Assembly: GCF_008831285.2 (NCBI RefSeq)
Contig: NC_045143.1
Location: 10,487,503 to 10,551,502 of the forward strand
Length of the DNA: 64,000 nucleotides
Source of the DNA: Nymphaea colorata
Taxonomy: Eukaryota > Streptophyta > Magnoliopsida > Nymphaeales > Nymphaeaceae
Direction: 5' to 3'
The notes beneath the pieces are model-generated. The model had not been told where the DNA came from. It did not search any database and worked only from the letters and a program-made list of their open reading frames with translations. Below, in pieces: positions 11,657-22,231 of this stretch. How positions within the stretch are numbered: the first letter of the stretch is position 1; each line of letters starts with the position of its first letter. A program made the position numbers and the translations under genes.

Positions 11657-11897
11657 GGGTGTTTAGTTTCAGATCTAAGATCTGAGATGATTTGAGATCA
11701 TTGGAAATCTCAAATCTTCAGATTTCAAGTCTGATGCTCCCTCCCATCTGAATTCAAATCTAAGATTGACCCTAAACCGATCTCAAATCCACCCTTTTAC
11801 ATAGTAGCAAAATCCCGTGTTTGGGTATGGTGTGGGTCCCTCAGAAAAGGATCTTAGATCAGTTTTGGATCTAAGATCCGAGGCTATCAAAGACACG
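11657..11897. mobile_element. MITE-like element, GTGTTTGATAG...GGATC family
   Basis: About 240 bp. The left end reads GGGTGTTTAG then AGATCTAAGATC. The reverse complement of the right end reads GCGTGTCTTTGATAG then CGGATCTTAGATCC. The right terminus closely matches the left end of the element at 34922, so both belong to one non-autonomous family. Target duplication not resolved. Confidence 0.5.
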
Positions 11898-13063
11898 CAT
11901 AGGAAATTTTAGTTCACAACATTGAGTAATAAATTACTAGCGTCGTAAATAAGCTTCAAACACTGACACAGTGACCAAATATTTGATATGTCAAACAATG
12001 GCTCATGTTCAAGTCAAAAATCATGTTCAAGTATATGACCAAATTTGCCCTTGACGTACAGAAAACAATATGACATCTAGAAACACTATGTTTAATATCG
12101 TAAGCAGAAGTTGTTTGCAAATAAATGTATAGAGATTCTTGAAACTATTCAAAAGTAGCGTTGTAAGAAATCACAAAATTTTGAGGTGGAAATAGAATTT
12201 TATGAGCCAACAAATTTAAAAATGTTAAATAAACTCGTTTCATAAAATGTAATATTAAATGCTACTGGAAATGCTGAATGAAATTATATCATTTCAGTGG
12301 TCTTCACCTGTTGCAGGCATGGATGTCTTCATAGTGAATTAACTAGGGATGAAAATATGCTCTTTTGTCTTGATAGTATCTTATACAATTTTAACAAGTA
12401 ACCAAGCTTTTTTCTTTTTCCATTGGGCTGAAATGCTATCCTCATTTTTCTGACCAAGACTGCCAATAATTTTAGCCTCATACTATAAATTTAGTCAGAA
12501 AAGCAATGGCTCAAAACAACTGGGCAAAAGATCTAAAAGCTGCATAGAACTTTTTAATATATGGAATAAAGCTTTTAGTTCATAACATAAAGCCAACTTT
12601 AGCGCAGTATCACCATTTTCTTTTGGAGTATTTAAGCAGAAATACTCTCACCTTGCCTAACATCACCTATGAATTGGAAAGCTACATTAATTGATGTAGT
12701 GGTAAGGAGGATCGTCTCCTCTGAATCAGGAATCAACAAACTTCAATTAAAAATAATAATAATAATGAATATTTGTCAACAAAAACATAAGCAACCCTCC
12801 TCTAATTCACGGTTTTTCCTCTTATTCTTTGATTCTCAAAAACTAAAGACCCTAATAACCCAACGTTAAGTATTTATACCTCTACCTAAAACCAAATAAG
12901 AAATAGATCTAAATATTTGGATCCAAAATATCCTAAATGGCTAAGTTAGCCTCGAGAAGGGCTGATCCTGTGCCGTCTTAGTTATGCCTTGCAAGCATCA
13001 TAGTTTTCCTTTACTGTTCATTTCACATGGCTTGAATTTCCTACATGTATTCCAACCATTGTC
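11898..13063. other. Intergenic, no gene recognised
   Basis: AT-rich DNA with short open frames only and no family signature on either strand. Confidence 0.35.
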
Positions 13064-13382
13064 ACAAAAAAACGTGTACGAGTATTATATGGCGAGGAAT
13101 TTCTCAGGTATAATACGAAAAAATTGTATATCTTGGGAATATCTTGGTGAATTTTTAAAAAATTTAAAACTTTTAATAAACGTTGAAAATTATTAAAAAA
13201 TTAAATTAACAATAAAACGGCAAAAAATGGGGAAAAACGGGTATAATACATATAATACGGGTATTATACATATTTTTTGTTTTTTGGCATTTTTTTAATG
13301 TGTTTTTTTCACGTTTTATACGGCGGACTTGTTTTTCACGTTTTATACATGTTTTTTTCGAATAAAACATGTTTTTTTGTAA
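13064..13382. mobile_element. Foldback/MITE-like element with ACAAAAAAAC(G/A)TGT ends
   Basis: The left end ACAAAAAAACGTGTA and the reverse complement of the right end ACAAAAAAACATGTT are similar. The interior repeats GTATAATAC, TATTATAC and TTTTATAC in both orientations. It abuts the Gypsy integrase remnant, so it may be inserted at its edge. Target duplication unresolved. Confidence 0.4.
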
Positions 13383-13390
13383 CAATTTCC

Positions 13391-16300
13391 AACAATAGAA
13401 TTGATGATAGGTGGTAGCTGACTAACCTGAGTGGCAGGGGCAAAATCAACAATATGCACATGAGTTTTACCATAGACAATCTGAAAAAAAGTCATACTAG
13501 TGGACATATTAATAGAATTGTTATAAGCAAACTCAGCTTACGGTGGTATAAGATCCCAAGTCTTGACATGATCCCCAAATTCCCTAGACTGCAGTCAATT
13601 CCCTATGCTGTGATTAACCACCTTAGTATGACCATCTGTCTAGAAATGGGATTCCCTACTAAACTGCAACTTTGTTTTCAATAAAGCCGACAAAGAACAA
13701 TAAAAATGTTCTAAGAAATGGGTGCCTCTATCTGAAGTGTAGGAGGATGCAACAAAAGAAGCATAAGTTGTACGCATACAAAGGATGAAAAGTGACATTT
13801 CGAACAGTCGATTGATTCAAGAATGGAATCAGACCTCTTAATAGTCTTAGACCTCTTAATAGTCTTAGGCAAGCCTACCACAAAATCCATAGACACATTC
13901 TCTCACCGGCAATCGATCGGGAAAAAAAAGTTCAATATATAATCCAACATTCTTTGCCCTTTACTAAGTTAGGCACACACGACAACTCTTGACAAAATGA
14001 GACACATCACGACATATTTGTTTTGCTAAAAATATCGTTCAGACACTAAAACAAATGTTGTATCATGACCAAGATGACCAGATATATCATTGGAATGTCA
14101 ATCAAGAAAAAGCCCAAGAGATGAATCAAGAATACACAACCAGTTTCAATTGAAGATCACTTCTAGATGGCTAGAAAAGCAAGTTTTCCCAAATATTTTT
14201 GAAATATAAATCAATGAGATATAAGTCTTTACAAACTTCAAATCTCACAACCTGGATGGTTATGATGCTTAGAACATTAGCCTTACGACTAAGGGCATCA
14301 GCTATGTTATTCAAAGCTCTTGCCTGGTACTTAATAGGGGAAAAAAAAAAATCTTGCAAAAACGCAATCCACTTTGGCATGGGGGGCACAAACTTTCTTT
14401 TGACTATTTAAAAACCGTAATGCCTCATGCTCGGTATAAAGAACAAACTCTTTGTAAATCAAATAATATCTTCAATGCCAAAGAGCCTCAACAACAACAT
14501 GAAACTAAAAGCCATAGGTAAAGTAATTGCACTTGGCCATCGATAGTTTCGCACTAAAGAAAGCAATATGCCGATGGTTTTGGCTCAACACTTCTCTTAT
14601 GCCTAGATTTGAGGCACTACACTCAACTTCGAAGACTTGAAGAAATTCAGGAAGAGCCAAACTTGTGGCACGCAGTCCAAAAAAAATTTAGTATCTTTGA
14701 TACACTTTGTGGGTGTCATAAAAACCAATGTTATCAAAGACGTAGCGTATCGCGTATTGGTAGGGCCGACCTATTCGTCGTATCGTGATGTATGTAAAAT
14801 TAATTTTTAAATTTTTAAAAAAATATTAAAAATTCATAAAAATAGAAAAAAATCATAAAAATTCCAAAAATTCCAAAAAAATCAAGAAAAATGTATTTAA
14901 AGGAACATTCATGTATATGAAGTATGAAGTGTGAACAACACATTCCAAAATAAGAAATCAAACATTCAAAATAACATAATAAGCAGCAGAAGAGAATTCG
15001 ATTATATCACAATTCATAAGTTCAAAAGTTAAAACATATAGTGTTTAGAAACAAGAAAAGAAAGAGAGAGGAGCGTAGGTTTTAAAAGAACACGCAAAAA
15101 AGGGGCCTTTTTAATTTTACCCCCGCATCGTACGATACGGGGGTATATCGCATGTATCATGCGATACGGACGATATGCGTACGATACACATGCATATCGT
15201 GTATCGAACGTGTGTCATATAGGTTTCTTTGACATATACGATACGTATTGTATGATACAGATAACATTGTGTAAAACCTTCGGGCTTCCCCTACAGTTTT
15301 TAGGGTTGGTCAATCTATTGGACATTTGAAGGATCAACTACTATGCCATCAACAGAAACCACAAAACCTATAAAAACAAAAATTTGAGACGAGAAAATAC
15401 ACTTCTTGGCATTTACTAAAACCCTTTCTTTTCTAAGGGCCTTTAGAACTTGTTTCAAATGTGTTCAATGTGCCGACTCTATGGGACTGTAGACAAGAAT
15501 GCTATTAAAATATACAACTACAAACTTTCCAAGGAATTGTCATGAAACATGTGGCATGGTATGCATGAATGTGCTAAGTGAATTGGCTAACTTAAAAGTC
15601 ATCACTAACCACTCAAAAAGCCCATGCATGGTTTTAAAAGCACTTTGCCTTTCTAATAAGACTTTGATGGTAACTGCTATTAAGGTCAATCTTATTGTTT
15701 TAACTGAAGGACAGAAAAATGGCATTTGATTGTGATTTTATTTATGGTCCTTCTATCGACACACATGCGCTTTTATCTGTCTTTCTTAAGGGTAAGCCAG
15801 GCCAGCGCTATACAAAGATTGACATTGTTCCTAATAAACTATTTTTGCAATAACTCCTCTACTTGAAGTTGTATCTTTACATTGTCTGCTAGGTTCAAAC
15901 AGTAGGCAGGCAAGTTAGGAAGACTAGATCCTGAGATAAAATAAAATATATGGCACATTGCTCGAACCTCACAAGAGGGAGGCCATTTGGGAGATCATCA
16001 GACATGATGTCAGCAAACTCCCAAAGTAGGGGTTGGATGCTTGAAAGCATGTCAGTAGGAACAATTGTGGTATGCTTTGCCACAAGAGTTAGATAATAAC
16101 CATCGTTCCTACAAGAATCCAAAAACTCATTCTGTAAGAGACAATAAACCTTGTGGCCTTGAACGTTTTACCTGCGATGCGGTTCCCTAACTCCTAGAGA
16201 AGAAGTTTAGTGTTAGTCTCATGCATCCTAAAAGCATAGGTATTATCGTGGCCATCATGGATAGTCATCCTATACTGTTAAGATCTCTCTGACAACACAT

Positions 16301-16700
16301 GACACACATCTATGGGAGTTACATCACACCATACACTATCTTTGCAATGTGGTCCTATAGAAAATTTAATTAAATACCAACTCACAAAAGGATACTCATT
16401 CCCTTTTTGAACCACAACATTTTGTAGGGATGATAATGTTTTTACTTGAGGTTTAAAAGATCAACCAGGGAAGCCAATACTATATTCTCACATGCCTCAC
16501 TATCAAGCACCACATTATAAATTTGACCCTCACACTTCCAATGTTTGTGAAATATGACATTCAAAAAACACTTGCTATTATATGAGGCACGCGAAGTAGA
16601 TAATGCAAACTTGATGGAAACCAAATGTTGACATCATTCCCATCAATTTCACAAAGTCACCATCTCCCTCAGGACACTCACTAGCCGAAGACTAAGACTG
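13391..16700 (-). mobile_element. Decayed Ty3/Gypsy retrotransposon, interrupted by a MITE
   Basis: Read on the minus strand, the pol order is correct but broken by stops and frameshifts. An aspartic-protease-like segment lies near 16442-16624 (VVLDSEACENIV). The pre-RT region lies near 15895-16122 (LLWEFADIMSDDLPNGLP). RT lies near 15480-15725 (FKTMHGLFEWLVMTF, then LANSLSTFM). The RNase H end lies near 14171-14389 (KYQARALNNIADALSRK). The integrase core lies near 13400-13896 (MDFVVGLPKT, later HTKVVNHSIGN and EFAYNNS). A short tandem duplication (TIKRSK twice) sits in the integrase. No LTRs recognised. A 544-bp MITE occupies 14726-15269 between the RT and RNase H blocks. Confidence 0.85.
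14726..15269. mobile_element. hAT-like MITE of the GTATCG/CGATAC family (copy 1)
   Basis: 544 bp with perfect 10-bp terminal inverted repeats (CAATGTTATC at both ends). The flanking 8-mers are ATAAAAAC and TGTAAAAC, an eroded 8-bp target duplication at best. Both subterminal zones are packed with GTATCG, CGATAC and CGTACGATAC palindromes; the centre is AT-rich. Its left end matches the right end of the element at 61729-62448. Inserted in the Gypsy pol remnant. Confidence 0.8.
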
Positions 16701-16789
16701 CCCATCCATGCCATGATGATGATCGTCCTGTGCATGCTTTTGATATGCTAAATTAGTACACAATATAGTCTAACCCATAGCAACGAAAA

Positions 16790-17545
16790 TAAAGTTTGGA
16801 TTGTTCGTGAATCTTTACTTTTGGTCCAAGAAACTCTTCACAGAGACGTCGATGCCCTGCAGTCGATGAAACACGAGAGATCTCTTCATATGCAGAATAC
16901 TCACCGTCTACAAGCCCGCCTTGAGATCGTTTCCTCTGCCTTCTACAGACCTCCACCCGCAAGGTCAATGGACCAAATTTGCTTAGTGTGATCGCAGCTG
17001 CCAAAAGTGTGTCCAGAGACCGCGGAGCGTGCATTGCCGCTATGATGCTGGAGCAAACCATTGCACCCACGATGACTGTTAAAAAAATGGTATGTACTAC
17101 CTTTCGTCATCAGGACAGGCTCCAGATTCTTCTAGATTTGCCCGATCTCCACTATCGTTGCTTGGTGAGCATGAAGCTGTGAGCAGCAAACACCTTTTCA
17201 AGGGAGAGAGGGATGGCCTAGATTGATCTGCCGTCAACAGGCACATCTCCTTAGGCAAGCTGCCAACACAGAATGTTGCATCCTGGAATGCTTTCATATA
17301 TCCCTGAAGATTGTACGAAAATGTTAAGGTTTTGTAGGTGAAATCTATATAATCGAACACGATGGAGTGAAGCTGGTTCTCTGTCCATGGTTCTTCTGCA
17401 AAAATTTCTGTAGCCACCTGCTATGGGCGTAGAGAAAACAAGTTGTTGCATCGCTGAGGGAGGAGAACGAGATGAAGGGTGTGTCCTGCGTCTTCTCTCT
17501 CCACCGGCGAAAGACCTTCATCGGAAGCTTCATCATCTCTACAGA
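16790..17545 (-). pseudogene. Frameshifted UPF0496 pseudogene
   Basis: A decayed homologue of the gene at 84-1064, on the opposite strand. The N-terminal part (about 17350-17530) reads MKVFRRWREKTQ then SLSDATTCFLYA, against FRRWRKRTED and SLSEATVCFLRA in the intact copy. After a frameshift near 17400 it continues with IVFDYIDFTYKTLTFSYNLQ, the family block. After another frameshift (about 17070-17100) comes VCSSIIAAMHAP, matching VCSSIAAAVHAP of the intact membrane segment. The C-terminal third is scrambled. Known family and clear collinearity make this a duplicate that lost function. Confidence 0.88.
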
Positions 17546-18122
17546 AACAAAACTTTGAATGTCAAACAGAAAGAAAGAAAATGGGAGTAAACATAAAGGA
17601 AACGAGAGAATAGCGTTCGATGTTATTTTGTACCGACGGTAGGCTTGCATGGTCAAGAGGAACAAAGTTGGCGCTCATCAACCGCTTCATCTTCTCTCAA
17701 ACATGAATTATCGACGATCCCTGCCACTCTCATGCCTTCTACGGCTCTGTCCACCATATCTGCACTATTTACTAAACCCAATAGACGGCTAGCCACAATC
17801 ACCACCTTCCTCATTTTTGCCACCTCATATAGCTCAAAGTAGCTCTCTATGGACTGTACACAGCTGTAATTAAGCTTAGCATCCAATCTACCTTTAAATT
17901 CATGAAGACCAATGTTGAGTTCGTAAGTGTTGAGTCACTCTGTTGCCTTCTCATGTCACAACGTGAATAGGGGCAATATCGTTTGGATTATAAATCATTC
18001 GGTCCATACGTACGGGGTCATTGTATCGGTTTGGCGATCCATACGGCAATTCGGTCTATATCCAAGGCCATTTCTCATTTTCATTTAAAAAGGAAGTACA
18101 AATATCATGAAATATTTGAATA

Positions 18123-18175
<53 letters not shown>

Positions 18176-18264
18176 CATGCAGCTCGCACGAGTCAGTACA
18201 TTAAACTAATTGCAAATTACAATTTTTCAGTTTTGTGGACATCTGCATATACAATATTCACTGG
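17546..18264. other. Intergenic with a long AT microsatellite
   Basis: Contains an unassigned minus-strand open frame of 77 codons at 17653-17886 with no recognised motif and an (AT)24 tract at 18125-18172. No gene supported. Confidence 0.35.
18125..18172. repeat. (AT)n microsatellite
   Basis: About 24 uninterrupted AT units. Confidence 0.98.
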
Positions 18265-20192
18265 TTAGGTGTGAAATCTATTACCACTGCCCTTGGCCCA
18301 CCTCTTGAGCTTGTGGCAGAACTTCCTCTTTGTGATGTTGGGTTGGCTTTTTGGCTCAACATGAAGTGGGATGTCGCCCATCTCCACAGTGCTTGAATCG
18401 TCCCCGATGTCTACACTAGTGCTCTTGTCATCAGCCTCTTCGTATTCCACAGTTCCCTCCTTTTCCTTCTCTTCAATTTCCCACATCCTCTTCTTCTCCT
18501 CCTCTTGCTTCCTTATTAGTTCATACCTTAAGCATGCATTACTCCACCTCAGGTAGATCACTTCGCCAATATCTGGAGAATGAACCATTTGTAGCTGCTC
18601 TATTTGCTTTAATAAGTTCTCATTTGTGATCCTTAGCCTCTTTGCATATTTCTCCATCGCCGTCTCTGCTTCCAGGTGCCTCTGTACATAACAAGCATTT
18701 AGAGATGGTTAAGATGAACATTATGACCCATAGAAAACCTTCTCGATTTCTAGCCTAATGCATTGACACAGTTGGGAGGGAAATATCTGTTTCATGGTTT
18801 GATAGAAAACATGAATGCAATATAAGAAAAACAAGTGCGTTTGTCAAGTTAATATCAGTCCAAACTATAAACCGCAATTTTCTCCCCTGTTTTTTTAATC
18901 TAACTGCATTCTCAATAAAGAAAACAATATGTTCCAAAATGTGCTGATATCTGTGACAATTGTACAGACAGCAAGCACAAGTTGCAGGCACAGCTGGATT
19001 GTGAAATTACCATGTTCATATGATTAACAAGTGTCGCTGATAATCAGTAGATGGTTCATGTAGTTGATAAGTTTTATGAGCAATAAAACATAACGTCGTC
19101 GATTCTTTTGCTATTTGAAAAAGTACTGGATTTTGTGGCAATACTAATGTTCTTTGTTGAGTTTTGATCTTTGAGAATATTTCAATATTACTTTAACCGC
19201 TATTCTGATACACACAGCAGATTCAGACCATCAGAATTCCCCACCTGAGCCATGGAGGAAGTTAAGCTCTCTAGTGTGCTAAGCTTCTTCACTAATTCAG
19301 CCTTCTCGCCCTGCAACTTTACATTTGTGAGTCTGAGTTCCGCAACCTCATCTTTTAACTCTCTGATCTCAGAGAACTTCCTCCTCATCTCTCTTTCATT
19401 CCGCGACTTAACTGCCACTCTTGACTGCAGGATGACAGCCCGCGGGCGAAGTCTAGGCAGTCGCTCTTTCTTCTTCGAGCGGCTTCTGATTACGTGCTCA
19501 AGCACCATGATCCTGGCTCTGGCTTCGCTGAGCTCCTCAACAGTTGGACAATTACCGACCAGAGATTCCAACCGGCGAAGATGGTCTGCTTCCATGGCCT
19601 CAACCTTCAAGAACAGACAACTGACACGCTCAAGCAATGCCTCTTGAGGGTCGCTCTCGTGACTCGAGTCGCTTTCATTGTATTCACTGCTTGTGATATA
19701 GTTCTCTTCTGTACATGAACATAATCATAATAATAAGCAAAAATAAAGAACAAGGTCTTCATTGAATGGCGAGAAAACATAAAAATTAACTAAAGAATGT
19801 CATGGATAATTGATAGAATAATGGGAAGACAGGACAGTAAGCAAAGAAGAAGAAGAAGAAGAATAAAAAGAAGGTGGCATTGATAGAATGATGAGAAATA
19901 AACATAACAAGAAGCAGAAAAACAGAAAACACGGTTCTTATGAACTCAAACATGGCGATCGAGGGGAAAACAGAACTTCGTGTTGGGCATAATGATTACC
20001 TGTTGATCCATCAGACGAGGACGGGGACAAGGATGGTAATGGTGATGATGGAGAAGACGAAGAAGAGGACGATGATGAAGAGGGGAAGACATTTCTTTTC
20101 GATCTTTGGTAAAGAAAACAACCAACCAATGAAAAGGCTATAGAGAATGTTGCTTTCAGAACGGTAGGATTGATTAGTTCTGTTTTTTCCAT
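18265..20192 (-). CDS. Short CHUP1-like coiled-coil protein (copy A)
   Basis: Three exons on the minus strand: 20192-20000, 19708-19245 and 18681-18265. All junctions are GT-AG and in frame, giving 357 residues. The N-terminus has a hydrophobic stretch at about 9-28 (TVLKATFSIAFSLVGCFLY) followed by RSKR and a serine run, suggesting a membrane anchor as in CHUP1. A long coiled coil follows at about 85-255. The hallmark is YLRWSNACLRYEL at 262-274. An acidic linker and a basic motif (KRKFCHKLKRWA) lead straight to the stop. Known: CHUP1 anchors actin to the chloroplast outer envelope, and relatives include IPGA1. The proline-rich and C-terminal actin-related domain of full-length relatives is absent. 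An ATG nine codons upstream (20219) is an alternative start. Copy B lies at 29775-32045 in the same orientation. Confidence 0.82.
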
Positions 20193-20461
20193 TTGGAATC
20201 CGCCCCCAGGGAAGAACATATTTCTAGCAGATGCCGTAGGGAAAAGAGGGAAGAAGGTTAATTACCTTCATGGTTGAGATTACGAATCGTGAACGTGTTG
20301 GCATGGGTAAGAATCCCTTTCCCTCAATGTCTTCATGAATCGAGATGCTTCATGACCACTCATGCCATCTTTGGACATACGTTTACTCCTCCAGAAAAGA
20401 ATAACGAAACCCCAAGGCAATGAATTGGCTGATATTCAAAGATACTTCGTAGACTTCGACA

Positions 20462-20524
20462 AGGGCCTGTTTGTTTCCCTGGAGAACTACGGATTTTCCA
20501 TGGAATGTGAAACAAACGGCCCTG
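20462..20524. repeat. 63-bp foldback with AGGGCC(T)GTTTGTTTC arms
   Basis: The left arm AGGGCCTGTTTGTTTC is the inverted counterpart of the right arm, whose reverse complement is AGGGCCGTTTGTTTC. The interior also partly pairs (GGATTTTCCATGG). It has the look of a MITE collapsed to its termini. Confidence 0.7.
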
Positions 20525-21407
20525 CCAATGAAAAGAACCATCTAATCTGCCCAAGTGATGCTAACATCAGAATCATCGAATTGCCGGACCTTCTCTGAGA
20601 ACTGGGTAGGCCAGTTCTGGATTTCACTGGCCAGTCTGAGAATCAAACCCCTTCCTAGTCTGGTTAGATATTACAGAAGAATTTTTTGGTCGGGTCTGAT
20701 TGAAGAAATACGAACCTAACCAGGCCTATGCTCGACAAAATTTCCTTCCTATGCTTTTTCTTTGGGTCTTAATTGAATTTTGAGTTGGATCCACTTCCGT
20801 TATGATGTTTTGCAAACTCTATAGTAGATCTTAATTGGAGCTTCAGTTGAGTGCGGTCTGCTGTGGCACTTCACAAACCATACCAGATCCATTTTTTAAC
20901 TGCAGATCCGAATAAATATTTAACAGCCTACTGATGTCAACGCCAGATTCTATTGAGCGGGACACCATTGTCGGTGCTACTGAATGGATTCGACACCGTT
21001 ACGTAAAAAAAAAAAATCCTCTATATATTATATACCACAAGATTGTAGCATACCACGAAGGAAAATGATTAAGATGCATTAAGGCATATTATCTAATATC
21101 ACAAGCGTGTGGTCATAGAAGCTAGCTCCCCTAAGTTGATAAACGCCTCTGACGGGCCATATTTCTGAATTTGGAAACATTTCTTTCCATAAATACAGAA
21201 ACAGTGTTGCAGTCTACGCAGCACTGAGTACCTTGCTGCAGCGTCGCTAACTTGAGGTATAAGTTTAGCACAGGGATTTTAAAAGATTGTCTTTTATAAC
21301 AAACAACTTTATTTGAATTAAGAGAAATGATACAATAAAGAGGCATTTTTTTTTATTTTCAAGATCAATGTAAAAAAATTGTCCAGCAATATACATACGT
21401 ACATACG

Positions 21408-21408
<1 letters not shown>

Positions 21409-21460
<52 letters not shown>
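21409..21460. repeat. Compound (AT)n(GT)n microsatellite
   Basis: About 7 AT units followed by about 19 GT units, preceded by CATACGTA repeats. Confidence 0.97.
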
Positions 21461-21462
<2 letters not shown>

Positions 21463-22231
21463 ATTTCCAACCAAAATATCCAAGGTTAAATACAATAATT
21501 TACCAGTTACTAACACAAGATTTTTGACGTAGACATGATCTAAGGTACAAACCAAAGTGGTCCAAACCAAAAAAGTAGCGGACACCTCCTTTTTGGTGGC
21601 ATGGTGTAGAAGGGCTACAGATTGTCACCAATTCTTCAAACAAATGATTCCAACAATAATAACCTAGACATAACAAGAATGATACAGCACAGCCATGTTA
21701 GGATTTATGTCTATACAGTGGGTCGTCATTTCTTCCACAATGAGGCCAATAAAGGATGCTAAGATGGATCAACATGAATTTCGTAAGAGTATGGCAAGCA
21801 AGCCATTTTTCAGCTAAAAGAAAAAGAAAAATATGAAGCTTTCAGTGACAAATCATGACAAACATGACAATTGTTAGTATGCACTATGCAGTGACTTGCA
21901 CCAACCTTTTTGTGGCAACACAGAATGTAGGATAATGTTGAATGCAGCTAAGGCTGCCAAAAGTATCAATCCAGAAAGAAACAAGTCGTCTTGCTGCAAG
22001 GAAGTTGGTTAAAAATGCTTAGGAATTTGTTGCCCGAACCTTCTAGTATTGCATCTGCAATTGCATGTGCACATATACATACATGTTCACAAGCATGTTT
22101 ACATGTGAGTATGTGCCTATGGGAGTGCTTGGAAAAGAAAGCCCACTAATTCAATTCAATATAACAACTCCCAACTCAAAATCTACTTGAAGATCTCAAG
22201 GTCAATCAGTGAAGCAGACAAACCTCATGAC

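Larger units (their letters stand above)
20193..22231. other. Intergenic between CHUP1-like copy A and the FKBP gene
   Basis: Probable promoter and leader of copy A, then AT-rich DNA. Holds a 63-bp foldback (20462-20524) and a compound AT/GT microsatellite (21409-21460). The FKBP 3' UTR should occupy the last few hundred bases. No other gene recognised. Confidence 0.4.

Noticed and set aside
17653-17886. 77-codon minus-strand frame
   Set aside because: No recognised motif, no splice link to the neighbouring pseudogene or CHUP1-like gene; left as intergenic.
21265-21585. Frame containing a Thr-His repeat run
   Set aside because: Produced by translating the (GT)n microsatellite.
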